DNA of 64,000 nucleotides. It comes from Candidatus Kapaibacterium sp. GTDB taxonomy: Bacteria > Bacteroidota > Ignavibacteria > Kapaibacteriales > HRBIN21. Where the stretch lies: contig CALKEU010000003.1 in the NCBI GenBank assembly GCA_938084565.1, positions 69,871 to 133,870 on the forward strand. The letters are read 5' to 3'. The notes under the pieces are model-generated. The model did not search any database and was not told the DNA's origin. It worked only from the letters and a program-made list of their open reading frames with translations. The position numbers were made by a program, and so were the translations under genes. Position 1 is the stretch's first letter; the number at the start of each line of letters is the position of its first letter. Below, piece by piece: positions 19,474-28,814 of the stretch.

Positions 19474-19782
19474 ATGACGATACCCCGTCCACGTAGTAGC
19501 CCGACGCTGCGTCGGTGCCCGCGTTGCAAGACGGTTGGGCGTATGTATCGTTCGCACAGCCGCAATGCTTTCGAGCGTTTCATGAAAATTTTCAGCCCAA
19601 CCGTGCTTCTCTACCGCTGCCACCACTGCAATTGGCGTGGGTACATGTTTCGACGTTTTCGCTCGCAGAGCCGCTTTGCCTTCTGGATGACGGTGTTAGG
19701 CATTCTTGTCGGCAGTCTCGGGGGTGTCCTGGTCGGCTGGTTTGTTCTGCTCCGCTTTGTCGAAGTGTTACTGGGGCGTTGA
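19474..19782 (+). CDS. Zinc-ribbon protein with C-terminal membrane span
   Basis: 102 residues: a zinc ribbon made of CPRC (about residue 15) and CHHC (about residue 49), separated by a basic [13 protein letters not shown] stretch, then a single hydrophobic helix ([24 protein letters not shown]). Its stop shares one base with the start of purL (TGATG). A longer frame in another register runs across it and joins purL, but the zinc-ribbon frame has the coherent domain structure. The function is unknown. Confidence 0.68.
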   Translation: MTIPRPRSSPTLRRCPRCKTVGRMYRSHSRNAFERFMKIFSPTVLLYRCHHCNWRGYMFRRFRSQSRFAFWMTVLGILVGSLGGVLVGWFVLLRFVEVLLGR

Positions 19783-22013
19783 TGGGGATGATTCAGGAGC
19801 TGAGCGTAACCGTAGAGAGAGCGCAGGAGCTGGGCTTGACGGCGGAGGAGTACGAGCGCATCCTTGAGCTCCTGGGGCGTCAGCCCAATGGTGTCGAGCT
19901 GGGCATGTTCGCTGCCATGTGGAGCGAGCACTGTAGCTACAAGAGCTCTCTTCGGCTACTGCGGACGCTGCCACGGGCGGGCCAGCGGATACTTTCCGGC
20001 AATGAGAATGCTGGCTTGATCGATCTTGGGGGTGGCTATGCTCTCGCCTTCAAAATCGAGAGCCATAATCACCCCTCGGCAGTTGAGCCGTACCAGGGTG
20101 CGGCAACTGGTGTGGGGGGCATTCTGCGGGATATCTTCACCACGGGGGCGCGCCCGATAGCTGTGTTGAATTCCCTCCGCTTCGGGCTGTTGGACGAGGC
20201 TCGGACACGCTACCTCCTCCGCGGGGTTGTTCGCGGCATAGGCGATTACGGCAACGCCTTCGGAGTCCCAACCGTTGGGGGGGAGGTGTACTTCCAGCCG
20301 TGTTACACGGACAACCCGATCGTCAATGCGATGGCTGTCGGTATTGTTCGGCAGGATCGTATCGTGCCGGCGGTTGCCCGTGGGGCGGGGAATCCGGTGT
20401 ATTTGATAGGCAATCGGACGGGGCGGGATGGTATTCACGGGGCCTCGCTGCTTGCCTCGCAGACCTTAGGCGAGGGGCAGCACGACATGCGTCCGTCGGT
20501 GCAGGTAGGGGATCCCTTCGCTGAGAAGCTGCTCTTGGAGGCGGTGCTCGAGCTGGTGGAGGCCGGCGTTGTGGTTGGCATGCAGGATATGGGTGCAGCG
20601 GGCATCTGCTGTTCGACGGCTGAGATGAGCGCTCGTGGGGGCGTAGGGATGCGGATTGATCTCGACGCTGTGCCCCTTCGCGATCCAGATCTGGACCCGT
20701 ACGAGATTGTGCTCTCGGAGTCGCAGGAGCGCATGCTAGTGGTGCTGCGTCGTGGCGCAGAGCCCATCGCCGAGGCCATTTGCCGGAAGTGGGAGGTCGG
20801 GTGCGCCCGGATTGGGGAGGTTACCGATGACGGCCTTCTGCGCTACTACTTCCGGGGGCAGCTCGTGGCTGAGCTGCCCCCGTGGACGCTGGTGGCCGGG
20901 GAAGGAGCACCGCAGTACGACCGTCCGGCTCGAGAACCGAGCTACCTGCAACAGCTGCACGCCCTCATCCCTGAAGAGCTACCAGAGCCTGTAGAACCCC
21001 GGGAAGCCTTCTGGCGCCTCCTGGGGAGCCCCACTATTGCGAGCAAGCGCTGGATTTTTGAGCAGTACGATTACCAAGTGCAGACAAACACAGTTCGACT
21101 GCCCGGGACTGCCGATGCTGCTGTGATGCGCTTGCGCCAGCTCCCCGGCAAAGGGATTGCGCTCAGCGTAGATGGCAACAGCCGTTACGTCTACTTGAAT
21201 CCCTACCGTGGAGCCCTCATCGCCGTTGCTGAAGCTGCCCGTAATGTTGCCTGCGTGGGAGCAGAGCCAGTGGCAGTGACGAATTGCCTCAACTTCGGTG
21301 ACCCTCTCGATCCAGAAATCTTCTGGCAGTTTCGGGAAGTCGTCCGCGGAATGGGCGATGCGTGCCGTGCCTTTGATACGCCGGTAACGGGGGGGAACGT
21401 GAGCTTCTACAACGAGTCGCCACGCTACGCCGTCTATCCCACGCCCGTCATTGGCATGGTAGGGCTGCTGGAGGATGTGTCGGTCAGTGTTGGGATGGGT
21501 TTCCAGGCCGAGGGGGATCTTGTGGTGCTCGTCGGCCCACAGCGGGCAGAGCTTGGGGGATCGGAGTACCTATGGCTCTTCCACGGTCTGGTTGCCGGCG
21601 ATGCTCCCACGCTCGTGCTAGAGGAAGAGCGTCGGCTCCAGCACTTTCTCCTGACAGCGATTCGCCGAAGGTGGGTCCGTTCGGCGCACGATTGTGCCGA
21701 GGGCGGGCTGGCCATTTGCCTGGCCGAGAAAGCAGTGGCCTCATCGTCAGAGCTCGGCGCAGATCTTGTGCTGCCGTGGAAGTTGAGCGCTGCCCACCTC
21801 TTCGGTGAGGCACAGACGCGGGTTGTTGTCAGCGTCCCCCCTGCGCATCGAACCGATGTGGAGCGGCTCTGTCAGGAGTTGGGGCTGCCTTGTGTGGAAA
21901 TAGGGCGCGTCGTCCCACAGCGTTTCTGCATTCAGGGGGTTGTGGAGACAACGGTCGCAGAGCTGCGTCATCACTTCGAAAATGCCCTCCCGCAATTGGC
22001 CGAGCGCCTATGA
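19782..22013 (+). CDS. purL: Phosphoribosylformylglycinamidine synthase, small-type PurL
   Basis: The 743-residue ATP-dependent FGAM synthase subunit of purine synthesis, which needs separate PurQ and PurS partners that are not in this window. [11 protein letters not shown] near residue 48, a Gly-rich ATP-binding region ([22 protein letters not shown]) and a second AIRS-like half with [10 protein letters not shown] are visible. I start at ATG 19782, coupled to the preceding stop; a 90-residue upstream extension in the same frame has no PurL content. It ends in an ATGA overlap with coaE. Confidence 0.95.
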   Translation: MGMIQELSVTVERAQELGLTAEEYERILELLGRQPNGVELGMFAAMWSEHCSYKSSLRLLRTLPRAGQRILSGNENAGLIDLGGGYALAFKIESHNHPSAVEPYQGAATGVGGILRDIFTTGARPIAVLNSLRFGLLDEARTRYLLRGVVRGIGDYGNAFGVPTVGGEVYFQPCYTDNPIVNAMAVGIVRQDRIVPAVARGAGNPVYLIGNRTGRDGIHGASLLASQTLGEGQHDMRPSVQVGDPFAEKLLLEAVLELVEAGVVVGMQDMGAAGICCSTAEMSARGGVGMRIDLDAVPLRDPDLDPYEIVLSESQERMLVVLRRGAEPIAEAICRKWEVGCARIGEVTDDGLLRYYFRGQLVAELPPWTLVAGEGAPQYDRPAREPSYLQQLHALIPEELPEPVEPREAFWRLLGSPTIASKRWIFEQYDYQVQTNTVRLPGTADAAVMRLRQLPGKGIALSVDGNSRYVYLNPYRGALIAVAEAARNVACVGAEPVAVTNCLNFGDPLDPEIFWQFREVVRGMGDACRAFDTPVTGGNVSFYNESPRYAVYPTPVIGMVGLLEDVSVSVGMGFQAEGDLVVLVGPQRAELGGSEYLWLFHGLVAGDAPTLVLEEERRLQHFLLTAIRRRWVRSAHDCAEGGLAICLAEKAVASSSELGADLVLPWKLSAAHLFGEAQTRVVVSVPPAHRTDVERLCQELGLPCVEIGRVVPQRFCIQGVVETTVAELRHHFENALPQLAERL

Positions 22014-22681
22014 CCCACGTGGTACTGATCGGATTGACCGGTGCACCGGGGAGCGGGAAATCAACCGTTGCCCAGCTGCTCCGGGAGCGGGGATTTGTCG
22101 TATTGGAAGCTGATACGGTGGCGCACGAGCTCATGCAGACCGACCCCGAGCTACGGCGGCTACTGCAGGGCTTCCTGGGCGAGGAGATCTTCACGGCTGA
22201 CGGTACGCTGAAGGCGGCTCTGCTTGCCGAACGCCTCTTCGGCCCAGAGCCACAGCAGCGCAAGCTTCGGGAAGCCGTCGAAGAGCTCGTCCACCCGCGT
22301 GTGCTCCAGGTTCTGGCCGAGCGCATTCAGGAGGCCGCTGCAGCAGGGGCGAGCCACGTTGTGGTAGAGGCAGCTCTCCTCTACGAGGTAGGGCTCGAGG
22401 AGGCGTTTGACTACGTTCTGGTCGTCGATGCTGAGGAGAGAGTGCGCCATCAGCGGTTGCGCCAGCGGGGATGGACCGACGAGCACATCCGCGCCCGTGA
22501 AGCTGCTCAATGGTCTGCCCGGGCGAAACGACAGCGTGCCGATTTGGTGCTCAGCAACAATGGCACTCTCGACGAGCTCCGGCAGAGCGTTGTGCTGCTG
22601 GCCGAGCTGCTTCGGATTCTCCCGCCGCGGGCTTCTGTGGCCCAGATGTCTTCTGATGCCGTCTGTGACGATGCGAGCTGA
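22010..22681 (+). CDS. coaE: Dephospho-CoA kinase
   Basis: Last step of CoA synthesis. The 223-residue product begins [14 protein letters not shown] (P-loop), then [10 protein letters not shown], and has the [12 protein letters not shown] segment of the family plus a C-terminal lid with [10 protein letters not shown]. The start at 22010 is an ATGA overlap with purL. It overlaps the thioesterase gene by about 11 nt at the 3' end. Confidence 0.92.
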   Translation: MTHVVLIGLTGAPGSGKSTVAQLLRERGFVVLEADTVAHELMQTDPELRRLLQGFLGEEIFTADGTLKAALLAERLFGPEPQQRKLREAVEELVHPRVLQVLAERIQEAAAAGASHVVVEAALLYEVGLEEAFDYVLVVDAEERVRHQRLRQRGWTDEHIRAREAAQWSARAKRQRADLVLSNNGTLDELRQSVVLLAELLRILPPRASVAQMSSDAVCDDAS

Positions 22682-23147
22682 AGTAGTTGGAGCGGTGGCC
22701 GAAATTGTCTTCCGTGTCGACTCAGGGATGGCAGCAGTGCTGGATGGATGCCTCGTGCATCCCCTCTGTTCGACGTTTTGGTTGGCCTATTACGCCGAGG
22801 TGGCAGCCCGCCGGGCGATCGAGCCTTTCTTGGAGCCAGAGGAGAACGCCGTTGGGGCAGAGCTCTGGCTGCGGCACGAAGGGATGGCCCCCATAGGGGT
22901 AGAGCTCCGCCTACGGGCACAGGTGAGCCAACGGGAGGAGAACCGTGTCTGGTGCAGCATTGAGGTCTTCTCCGGCCAGCAGCGCATTGCAACGGGGCGG
23001 CAGTTACAGGTTGTGCTGCCGCATGCGGTGCTGCGCCAGCGGGTGGAGGCTGCGTATGCTGCACACCAGCTCCAGCCGCCGTCGGAGCATCCGAATGTGC
23101 GTATTGTGGAAGCCAGGATGTCATGCGGATCGAACTCCGGGAGGTAA
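22671..23147 (+). CDS. Hotdog-fold (FlK-like) acyl-CoA thioesterase
   Basis: 158 residues resembling the FlK/thioesterase-like hotdog family: VHPLCSTFWLAYYAEVAARRAIEPFL near residue 32, then an AVGAELWLRHEGMAPIGVEL segment where family members have conserved Glu/His positions. It would hydrolyse a short acyl-CoA; the substrate is unknown. It follows coaE, so CoA housekeeping is an attractive inference. An ATG at 22656 is an alternative start. The 3' end overlaps the ABC ATPase start by 25 nt. Confidence 0.6.
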   Translation: MRAEVVGAVAEIVFRVDSGMAAVLDGCLVHPLCSTFWLAYYAEVAARRAIEPFLEPEENAVGAELWLRHEGMAPIGVELRLRAQVSQREENRVWCSIEVFSGQQRIATGRQLQVVLPHAVLRQRVEAAYAAHQLQPPSEHPNVRIVEARMSCGSNSGR

Positions 23148-23812
23148 CGGTCGTCTATCCCCGCTCTTTTGTGCCCGCTCTCTCGGAGGTGAGCTTTGCT
23201 GTGCCAGAAGGAGCCTTCACCTTGATTACGGGGCCGACCGGGGCCGGGAAGACAACCACGCTCCGCTTGCTCTACCGGGAGCTGCTGCCGCAGTCGGGTT
23301 CGGTGTGGGTCGATGGAGTTAACCTAAGCAAGCTCTCCTTTCGCCAGGTGCAGCGCCTCCGGCAGCAGATGGGCCTTGTGTTCCAGGAAGCGCACCTTAT
23401 GGCCCGGGAGACAGCCTACGACAACGTCATGCTTCCTCTGCTGTGGCGGGGCGTTCCCTACCGGCAGGCGCAAGGCGTTGTATTGGAGCTCTTCGCTGAA
23501 CTCGGCATCAGCTACCTGCGACACGCCCGGCCTGCAACGCTCTCGGCCGGCGAACAGCAGCTTGTTGCCCTCGCCCGGGCGCTGGCGCTCTCCCCGCGTC
23601 TTCTGCTGGCCGATGAACCGACGGGGAATATCGAACCTGCAACGACGGAGCTCGTGGCACAACTGCTCCGCCGTGCCCATACCCGCGGGACGGCGGTAAT
23701 CGTTGCTACGCATAGCGCCGAACTCGTTGCGGCTTTTCCGGAGGCGTTCCGCATCGAACTGCGGGATGGGGTGCTCGTCGGCTTTACCCCAGGGTCGGTT
23801 ACGGCCGTATAG
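23123..23812 (+). CDS. FtsE-like ABC transporter ATPase
   Basis: 229 residues with Walker A GPTGAGKT, a Q-loop at VFQEAHLM, the signature LSAGEQQ (slightly divergent from LSGGEQQ), Walker B LLLADEPTG and an H-loop in ATHS. It is closest in style to FtsE/LolD ATPases, including the FRQVQRLRQQMGLVFQ segment. FtsE pairs with FtsX to activate cell-wall hydrolases at division, but no permease gene is adjacent; the next gene is convergent and overlaps it by 14 nt. Confidence 0.85.
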   Translation: MRIELREVTVVYPRSFVPALSEVSFAVPEGAFTLITGPTGAGKTTTLRLLYRELLPQSGSVWVDGVNLSKLSFRQVQRLRQQMGLVFQEAHLMARETAYDNVMLPLLWRGVPYRQAQGVVLELFAELGISYLRHARPATLSAGEQQLVALARALALSPRLLLADEPTGNIEPATTELVAQLLRRAHTRGTAVIVATHSAELVAAFPEAFRIELRDGVLVGFTPGSVTAV

Positions 23813-25094
23813 CTGTGTGGCGGAGTGTCACTGTGATCTCCACCCGTCGATTCTGACGGCGTGCCTCGGGCGAGGATCCCTGGGCCAGCGGTTGCCGGCT
23901 TCCGTAAGCTCTGATGCGAAGGAGCTGCTGTGGAATCCCTAAGCGGCGCATCTCGTGAGCAACCTCCTCTGCCCGACGGCGGGAAAGCCACCGGTTGTAC
24001 CGATCGCTGCCGATGTCGTCGGTGTGCCCTTCGACGAGCACTGTGTCGACGGATTCGGCTGGGAGCTGGTGGATGAAGCGAGAGAGGCGAGTGCGCTCCT
24101 CTGGCGAGAGCTGCCACCGATTGAAGGCGAAGAAGAGCCGTAGGGTGAACGCAGGTGGCTTCACTTCAGCCACAGGGAGGGGGCGCAGGGAATCGGCCAG
24201 GCATACGGCATAAATACCAGGCTGCCCCGTAATAGGGTCGGCCGAGACAATGTAAGCCGTATCCCCACGGGGAGTAAGGCTAATGCTAGCCTCATCAGCT
24301 GAGGTGTTCACCTCTGGCCCAAGGTTGATGGGCGTGCTCCAGCGCTTCCATGTCTCGTCCAATCGCCGACTCATGAAGAGATCCATCCCCCCAAAGCCGC
24401 GATGGCCAGTGGAGAAGAAGTAGAGCGTCCGTCCATCGGGGGCTATGAAGGGAGAGCCTTCCAGGCCAGCAGTGTTCAGCGTGCTGCCCATGTTCTCCGG
24501 TTCGGTCCACTCCCCGCGGAGAGAGTCGTAGAAGGACACGTACAGGTCCAGCCCTCCGTAGGAGTCCAGGCGTTGGAGGCTGAGGATGAGGATGCGGCGA
24601 TCGGGGGCCCAGGTTGCGTAGTAGTGCTGCGAGAGATTGTAAAAATTGCGGATACGCAGCGGCTGTGGAAAACTCCATCCCGAATCCGTCCAGCGGCTTA
24701 CGGAGAACCCTGGCTGTTTGCTCCCATCGGGGCGGTAGAGGCCAAAGACAAGGGCTTCAGAGCCATCAGGACTCAGAGCGCAGAGGACATCGCTCCCCGG
24801 TGTGTTGAGTGGCGGGCCCAGGTTGCGGAGCTCGGACCATTCCCCCGTGGGGAGGCGTTCGGCGTACCAGATTTCATCGGGATCGCGGGCTCCGCCGGTG
24901 TTCTGCGGATGGTGCTTGCGATCCACATACAAGCGCTTCCCATCCGGAGAGAGGAGGGGGAGAATCGTCGGCTGATGCTCATTGAACTGTTCTGGGAGGC
25001 GGATCCGGCAGCGTACCGAAGGCTGTTCGGCCGCTGAGGCCCCGCCCAGGAGTGCAAGGAAACACAGGAGAGAGCCGATGCTCCTACTCCTCAT
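23799..25094 (-). CDS. PD40-repeat protein with C-terminal OmpA domain
   Basis: 431 residues: a signal peptide (MRSRSIGSLLCFLALLGGASA), several WD40-like PD40 beta-propeller repeats (LLSPDGKRLYV, ALSPDGSEALVF, FIAPDGRTLYFFS), then an OmpA-like peptidoglycan-binding domain with VEGHTDDIGSDRYNRWLSRRRAE and a QNRRVEITV ending. This layout is common in Bacteroidota envelope proteins that anchor to peptidoglycan; some are linked to T9SS. The ATG at 25094 gives the leader; it overlaps the recX end by 11 nt. Confidence 0.85.
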   Translation of the reverse strand: MRSRSIGSLLCFLALLGGASAAEQPSVRCRIRLPEQFNEHQPTILPLLSPDGKRLYVDRKHHPQNTGGARDPDEIWYAERLPTGEWSELRNLGPPLNTPGSDVLCALSPDGSEALVFGLYRPDGSKQPGFSVSRWTDSGWSFPQPLRIRNFYNLSQHYYATWAPDRRILILSLQRLDSYGGLDLYVSFYDSLRGEWTEPENMGSTLNTAGLEGSPFIAPDGRTLYFFSTGHRGFGGMDLFMSRRLDETWKRWSTPINLGPEVNTSADEASISLTPRGDTAYIVSADPITGQPGIYAVCLADSLRPLPVAEVKPPAFTLRLFFAFNRWQLSPEERTRLSRFIHQLPAESVDTVLVEGHTDDIGSDRYNRWLSRRRAEEVAHEMRRLGIPQQLLRIRAYGSRQPLAQGSSPEARRQNRRVEITVTLRHTAIRP

Positions 25095-25725
25095 AGGTCT
25101 CGCCCTCTCCGAAGTATTCCCGGAGCACACGGCTGATAATGGAGGGTGGGAAGCCTTGGCGGCCAAGATATGCTGCCACGGTTCGCCACTGCTGTCGGGG
25201 AGGAGCCGGTGATAGGAAGCGGAGCTTCCGTCTGACGGCTCGGCGCGCATGCTCGGTGACGGCCTCCTCCGGCATGGATTCGGCAATGAGGGAGAGTGCC
25301 ATGGCAGTATCGATCCCGCGCCGCTGCAGCAGTGCAAGGAGCTGGCGTGGGGAGATGGCTTTCCGCTCTATCCACTGCTGGATGCATGCTTCGGCATAGG
25401 CGCGGTCGTCTACGTAGCCTTCGCGGGTGAGCTGTTCGAGTACGGCGTCGATGAGATCTTCGTGGGCGGGAAACTTGCGCACGAGCTTTCGATGGAGCTC
25501 ATTTCGTGAGTGGGCCCGCCGTGCGAGGAAGCGGAGAGCCGTATGGCGTATGAGCCAGCGGTGGCTCTCCTGTTGGAGCGCGGTTAGCGTGTCGGGGGAG
25601 AGGTCGTCCCCCTTTCGCAGCCCAAAGTCAGCAAGCACGGAGAGTGGGACCCGGAGGGATGTGCCATCCTCTAAGAGGAGTTCGCCCTCCGTGCTTCCCT
25701 GGCGGCGTATTCGGAGCACCCGCAT
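25084..25725 (-). CDS. recX: Regulatory protein RecX
   Basis: 213 residues of three-helix RecX repeats: ALRFLARRAHSRNELHRKL, then LEQLTREGYVDDRAYAEACI and a third repeat. RecX modulates RecA filament extension; recA is not in this window. It overlaps the PD40-OmpA start by 11 nt and sits 66 nt downstream of the glnN stop, with nothing recognisable in between. Confidence 0.88.
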   Translation of the reverse strand: MRVLRIRRQGSTEGELLLEDGTSLRVPLSVLADFGLRKGDDLSPDTLTALQQESHRWLIRHTALRFLARRAHSRNELHRKLVRKFPAHEDLIDAVLEQLTREGYVDDRAYAEACIQQWIERKAISPRQLLALLQRRGIDTAMALSLIAESMPEEAVTEHARRAVRRKLRFLSPAPPRQQWRTVAAYLGRQGFPPSIISRVLREYFGEGETYEE

Positions 25726-25791
25726 TCTACTACGAATGGCTGCTGCTCTACGGCTATGGACGCCGCAGCCGTGTGTTCCGTGCTGTCGAGA

Positions 25792-27978
25792 TCACTTGAC
25801 AAAGAGCATCTCTCGGTAGCTCGGCAGAGGCCAGAGCTGGTCGGCAACGAGTTGTTCGAGCGTGTCTACCACGGGCCGCAGAGCATCGAGGCTGGCCATG
25901 ACACGGTCGCGAACATGGGTAGCCCGTTCCAGAGGGCTGCCGTTGGGCATCTGCTGGAGCGCTTCCTGGAGTGCGGCCAGACGGTGGTCGAGTTCATCAC
26001 TGAGCTGGGCCAGCTCGTGGAGGGTACGCATGAGGCTCTGACAGGGGACGCGGAGTGAGCGTAGCTGCTGCACTGCCTGTCCTATCTCCCGTAAGTAGGC
26101 CACGACGGCCGGGAGCACCATTGTCCGGGCAATCCATGCAGCGGTTTCGGCCTCAATTGTGCACGTCTTACTGTACTGCTCGATGAGTACGTGCTGGCGG
26201 GCCTCCAACTCACGCTCGTTCAAAACCCCGTAGCGGGCGAAGAGCTCCCGGTTTTTCGGAGCTGTCAGGAGAGTGATGGCATCGACAGCGTTGGACAAGC
26301 AGAGAAGTCCGCGCCGCTGGGCTTCCCGATGCCATCCCGGGGAGTAGTTGTCCCCGTTGAAGACAATCCGCCGATGCTGCTGGTAGGCGTGTTGGAGTAC
26401 GCGCCGGAGAGCCTCTTCGAGAGGTGCGCCGCGCTCGAGCCAGTGCTCCAGTTCCGTTGCCATCTCGTCGATGGCCCAAGCTACGATCGTGTTGAGGATG
26501 GTCAGCGGAAAGGCAATGGTCTGCGAGGCACCGACGGCACGGAATTCGAACTTGTTGCCCGTAAAGGCGAAAGGCGAAGTCCGGTTACGGTCTCCACCAT
26601 GTCGCGGCAGCGCTGGCAATGTTGGGATTCCCAGTCCAAGGAGTCCGTCCCACCGTCGGCGCCGACGGCTCGGGGTTTTCCCGAGACGTTCAAAGAGCTC
26701 AGTGAGCTGTTCCCCAAGGAAGACAGAGAGGATGGCCGGGGGCGCTTCGTGCCCCCCGAGCCGAAAGTCATTGCCAGCGGAGGCAATACTGATACGGAGC
26801 AGATCCTGGTGAGCATCGACGGCTTTCAGAACAGCGGCGCAGAAGAAGAGGAAGAGCATGTTCTCGTGCGGCGTCTCACCTGGATCGAGGAGATTGACTC
26901 CGGTGTCGGTAGCCAGTGACCAGTTCGTGTGTTTTCCGCTCCCGTTGAGGCCAGCGAAGGGCTTTTCATGTAGCAGACAGACCATGCCATACTTGCGCGC
27001 AGTATTGCGCAGTACTTGCATGATCAGCTGCTGATGGTCGGCCGAGACATTGCAGTGCTCGTAGAGCGGGGCGATCTCGTACTGCCCGGGGGCTACCTCG
27101 TTGTGGCGCGTCTTGACTGGTACGCCGAGTTTGTAGAGCTGGTACTCGACGTCGCTCATGAAGCTGAGTACGCGTTCGGGGATAGAGCCGAAGTAGTGGT
27201 CCTGCAACTCCTGTCCTCGCGGGGGACGCGCTCCGAACAGGGTGCGCCCGCAGAGGAAGAGATCTGGCCGGCGGAAGAAGAACTCTTCATCGATGAGGAA
27301 GTATTCCTGCTCGGCACCGGCTGTGGCGTAGACTTTCGTGACCCGTGTTTCGCCGAAGAGGCGCAGGACGCGGAGTGCCTGACGGTTAAGCGCTTCGATC
27401 GAGCGAAGGAGGGGGATTTTGTAATCCAATGCATCCCCCGTCCACGAGGCAAAGACGCTCGGGATACACAGCGTAGCTCCGTTAGGATGCTCCATGATGA
27501 AGGCGGGCGAGGTTGGGTCCCATGCCGTGTAGCCTCGAGCCTCGAATGTTTCTCGTAGCCCGCCGCTCGGGAAGGAGGAGGCGTCGGGTTCGCCGCGGAT
27601 GAGCTCCTTGCCGGAAAATTCGCTGATGGCTCCGCCGCCCGCATTCGGGGTAATGAAACTCTCGTGCTTCTCTGCCGTGCTCCCGGTCAGCGGCTGAAAC
27701 CAATGAGCGTAGTGTGTGGCTCCCCGTTCGAGCGCCCACTCCTTCATTGCTAAAGCCACCGAATCGGCAATCGCGGGATCTAGCGGCCGCCCCTCATGGA
27801 TGGTAGCCAGCAGCGAGCGGAAGACACTGCGGGAGAGGCGCTGCTGCATGAGGTCGAGGGTGAAAACGTTTTGGGCAAAGATGTCTTCCACCGGAACGGC
27901 TGGCTGTATTGAGATGCCATTGAGGCGCCAGTTTTTGGCCGCAGCAACAACATCATAGTCGTACCGAGGGGCAATCAT
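25792..27978 (-). CDS. glnN: Glutamine synthetase type III
   Basis: 728 residues, the normal length for GSIII, which makes glutamine from glutamate, ammonia and ATP. It has the large N-terminal region ([21 protein letters not shown]), [16 protein letters not shown] with downstream [15 protein letters not shown] [24 protein letters not shown], and EFRAVGAS. This class is typical of Bacteroidota and cyanobacteria. An Lrp/AsnC regulator gene is immediately upstream on the same strand (30-nt gap), suggesting control by amino-acid status. Confidence 0.96.
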   Translation of the reverse strand: MIAPRYDYDVVAAAKNWRLNGISIQPAVPVEDIFAQNVFTLDLMQQRLSRSVFRSLLATIHEGRPLDPAIADSVALAMKEWALERGATHYAHWFQPLTGSTAEKHESFITPNAGGGAISEFSGKELIRGEPDASSFPSGGLRETFEARGYTAWDPTSPAFIMEHPNGATLCIPSVFASWTGDALDYKIPLLRSIEALNRQALRVLRLFGETRVTKVYATAGAEQEYFLIDEEFFFRRPDLFLCGRTLFGARPPRGQELQDHYFGSIPERVLSFMSDVEYQLYKLGVPVKTRHNEVAPGQYEIAPLYEHCNVSADHQQLIMQVLRNTARKYGMVCLLHEKPFAGLNGSGKHTNWSLATDTGVNLLDPGETPHENMLFLFFCAAVLKAVDAHQDLLRISIASAGNDFRLGGHEAPPAILSVFLGEQLTELFERLGKTPSRRRRRWDGLLGLGIPTLPALPRHGGDRNRTSPFAFTGNKFEFRAVGASQTIAFPLTILNTIVAWAIDEMATELEHWLERGAPLEEALRRVLQHAYQQHRRIVFNGDNYSPGWHREAQRRGLLCLSNAVDAITLLTAPKNRELFARYGVLNERELEARQHVLIEQYSKTCTIEAETAAWIARTMVLPAVVAYLREIGQAVQQLRSLRVPCQSLMRTLHELAQLSDELDHRLAALQEALQQMPNGSPLERATHVRDRVMASLDALRPVVDTLEQLVADQLWPLPSYREMLFVK

Positions 27979-28008
27979 GGCGGGGACCTCTGCTTTGGTG
28001 GCACGTAT

Positions 28009-28488
28009 TCATCGGATGGGAATCGTGGGGGATTCAACGTGCGTGGACAGTACCAGACTCGTCAGCGTTCGGCGGACGCCTGGCCAGCGTTGGATGTCTG
28101 AGAGGAGCTGCTCGAGCGCAGAAGTGTCGCGAGTAACTACCTTGAGCACGTGCGATGGTTCACCGGTAATAGCATGGCACTCGAGAATTTCGGGCCGCCG
28201 CTTACAGCGAGCGAGGAATTCTGAGTAGTGGACGCTGGACTCTACGAATACGAACACAAAGGCGGTAATGTCATAGCCGAACGCTTTCGGGTTGAGCTTC
28301 GTAAAGTAGCCTTCGATGACACCATGCTCTTCAAGCTTGCGAAGATGTTCTCGCACAGCGGGCACAGATAAGCCAACTTGGCGAGCAAGCTCTCGGAGAG
28401 AAAGGCGAGCATTCCGCTGAAGGAGAGCGCACAGATGGCGGTCGACTTCCTTTATTTCCGAAACTTTGACCACGCCTGAGCTGTACAT
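28009..28488 (-). CDS. Lrp/AsnC-family transcriptional regulator
   Basis: About 159 residues with an N-terminal winged helix (LLQRNARLSLRELARQVGLS, then VPAVREHLRKLEEHGVI) and a C-terminal RAM ligand-binding domain (FVFVESSVHYSEFLA, then CHAITGEPSHVLKVV). It is placed directly before glnN and preceded by an AT-rich promoter-like element at 28506-28513. The start at ATG 28488 (MYSSGVV) is preferred over 28509, because the latter lies upstream of or inside the promoter-like element. Regulation of glnN is an inference. Confidence 0.88.
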   Translation of the reverse strand: MYSSGVVKVSEIKEVDRHLCALLQRNARLSLRELARQVGLSVPAVREHLRKLEEHGVIEGYFTKLNPKAFGYDITAFVFVFVESSVHYSEFLARCKRRPEILECHAITGEPSHVLKVVTRDTSALEQLLSDIQRWPGVRRTLTSLVLSTHVESPTIPIR

Positions 28489-28505
28489 GTGGAAACTTTC
28501 GCACC

Positions 28506-28513
28506 GCAAATTA
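28506..28513 (-). promoter_or_regulatory. Putative -7 promoter element TAATTTGC upstream of the Lrp gene
   Basis: GCAAATTA on the plus strand reads TAATTTGC on the minus strand, 18 nt before the Lrp start. It is the same octamer as in front of the XRE-cupin gene. A TTTG also occurs upstream (minus strand, about 12 nt before the element), closer than the 19-nt spacing expected for a Bacteroidota promoter. Confidence 0.4.
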
Positions 28514-28582
28514 TGCCAATTCGCGCAAACAGGATACCCACATCGACACAGCGATTGGGTGCTAGCTCTGCAGGGATCTTCA

Positions 28583-28618
28583 TAAATAAAGCCGGCACCC
28601 CCTGCAGAGGTGCCAGCT
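28583..28618 (-). terminator. Rho-independent terminator
   Basis: On the minus strand AGCTGGCACC (plus 28609-28618) and GGTGCCGGCT (plus 28590-28599) form a 10-bp stem with one G-U pair and a 9-nt loop, followed by TTTATTTATG. This is the shape of an intrinsic terminator for transcripts coming leftward from polA or from the promoter-like element at 28686. It is the clearest terminator in the window. Confidence 0.7.
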
Positions 28619-28814
28619 GCTACTGGGGTGGGGAAAGGTGGGAACCTTGAGAGGAGCTACCCTCGACAGTGCGAAGCGTCCGGGTGCAAAACTAGAGCGA
28701 GGAGCTAAGGGAAACAAGGTGGGATTTTACGAGCGGCGCCTCTCGGGCAACAAGCGATGTGCTGGCGCAAAGCAGCGGCTCTACAGCGCTCCTGTAGCTT
28801 CCGAGAGGGGGTGT
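28619..28814 (-). other. Non-coding gap after polA, with possible small RNA
   Basis: About 200 nt between polA and the terminator, without a credible gene. On the minus strand it contains a short hairpin CTACAG-gagcg-CTGTAG just after the polA stop (plus 28781-28797) and TAGTTTTGC (plus 28686-28694), a TAnnTTTG-like element. Starting there, a transcript of about 95-100 nt would end at the terminator at 28583-28618. I do not recognise tmRNA, SRP RNA, 6S RNA or a riboswitch in it. Confidence 0.3.

Noticed and set aside
19515..19781. In-frame 5' extension of purL by about 89 residues.
   Set aside because: It has no PurL similarity and coincides with the zinc-ribbon gene, whose Cys motifs and membrane span lie in another frame; purL starts at 19782.
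28619..28814. tmRNA, SRP RNA or 6S RNA in the gap after polA.
   Set aside because: The diagnostic segments (the SRP GGAAGGAAGC tetraloop region, the tmRNA 3' acceptor ending ACCA and its tag frame) are absent.
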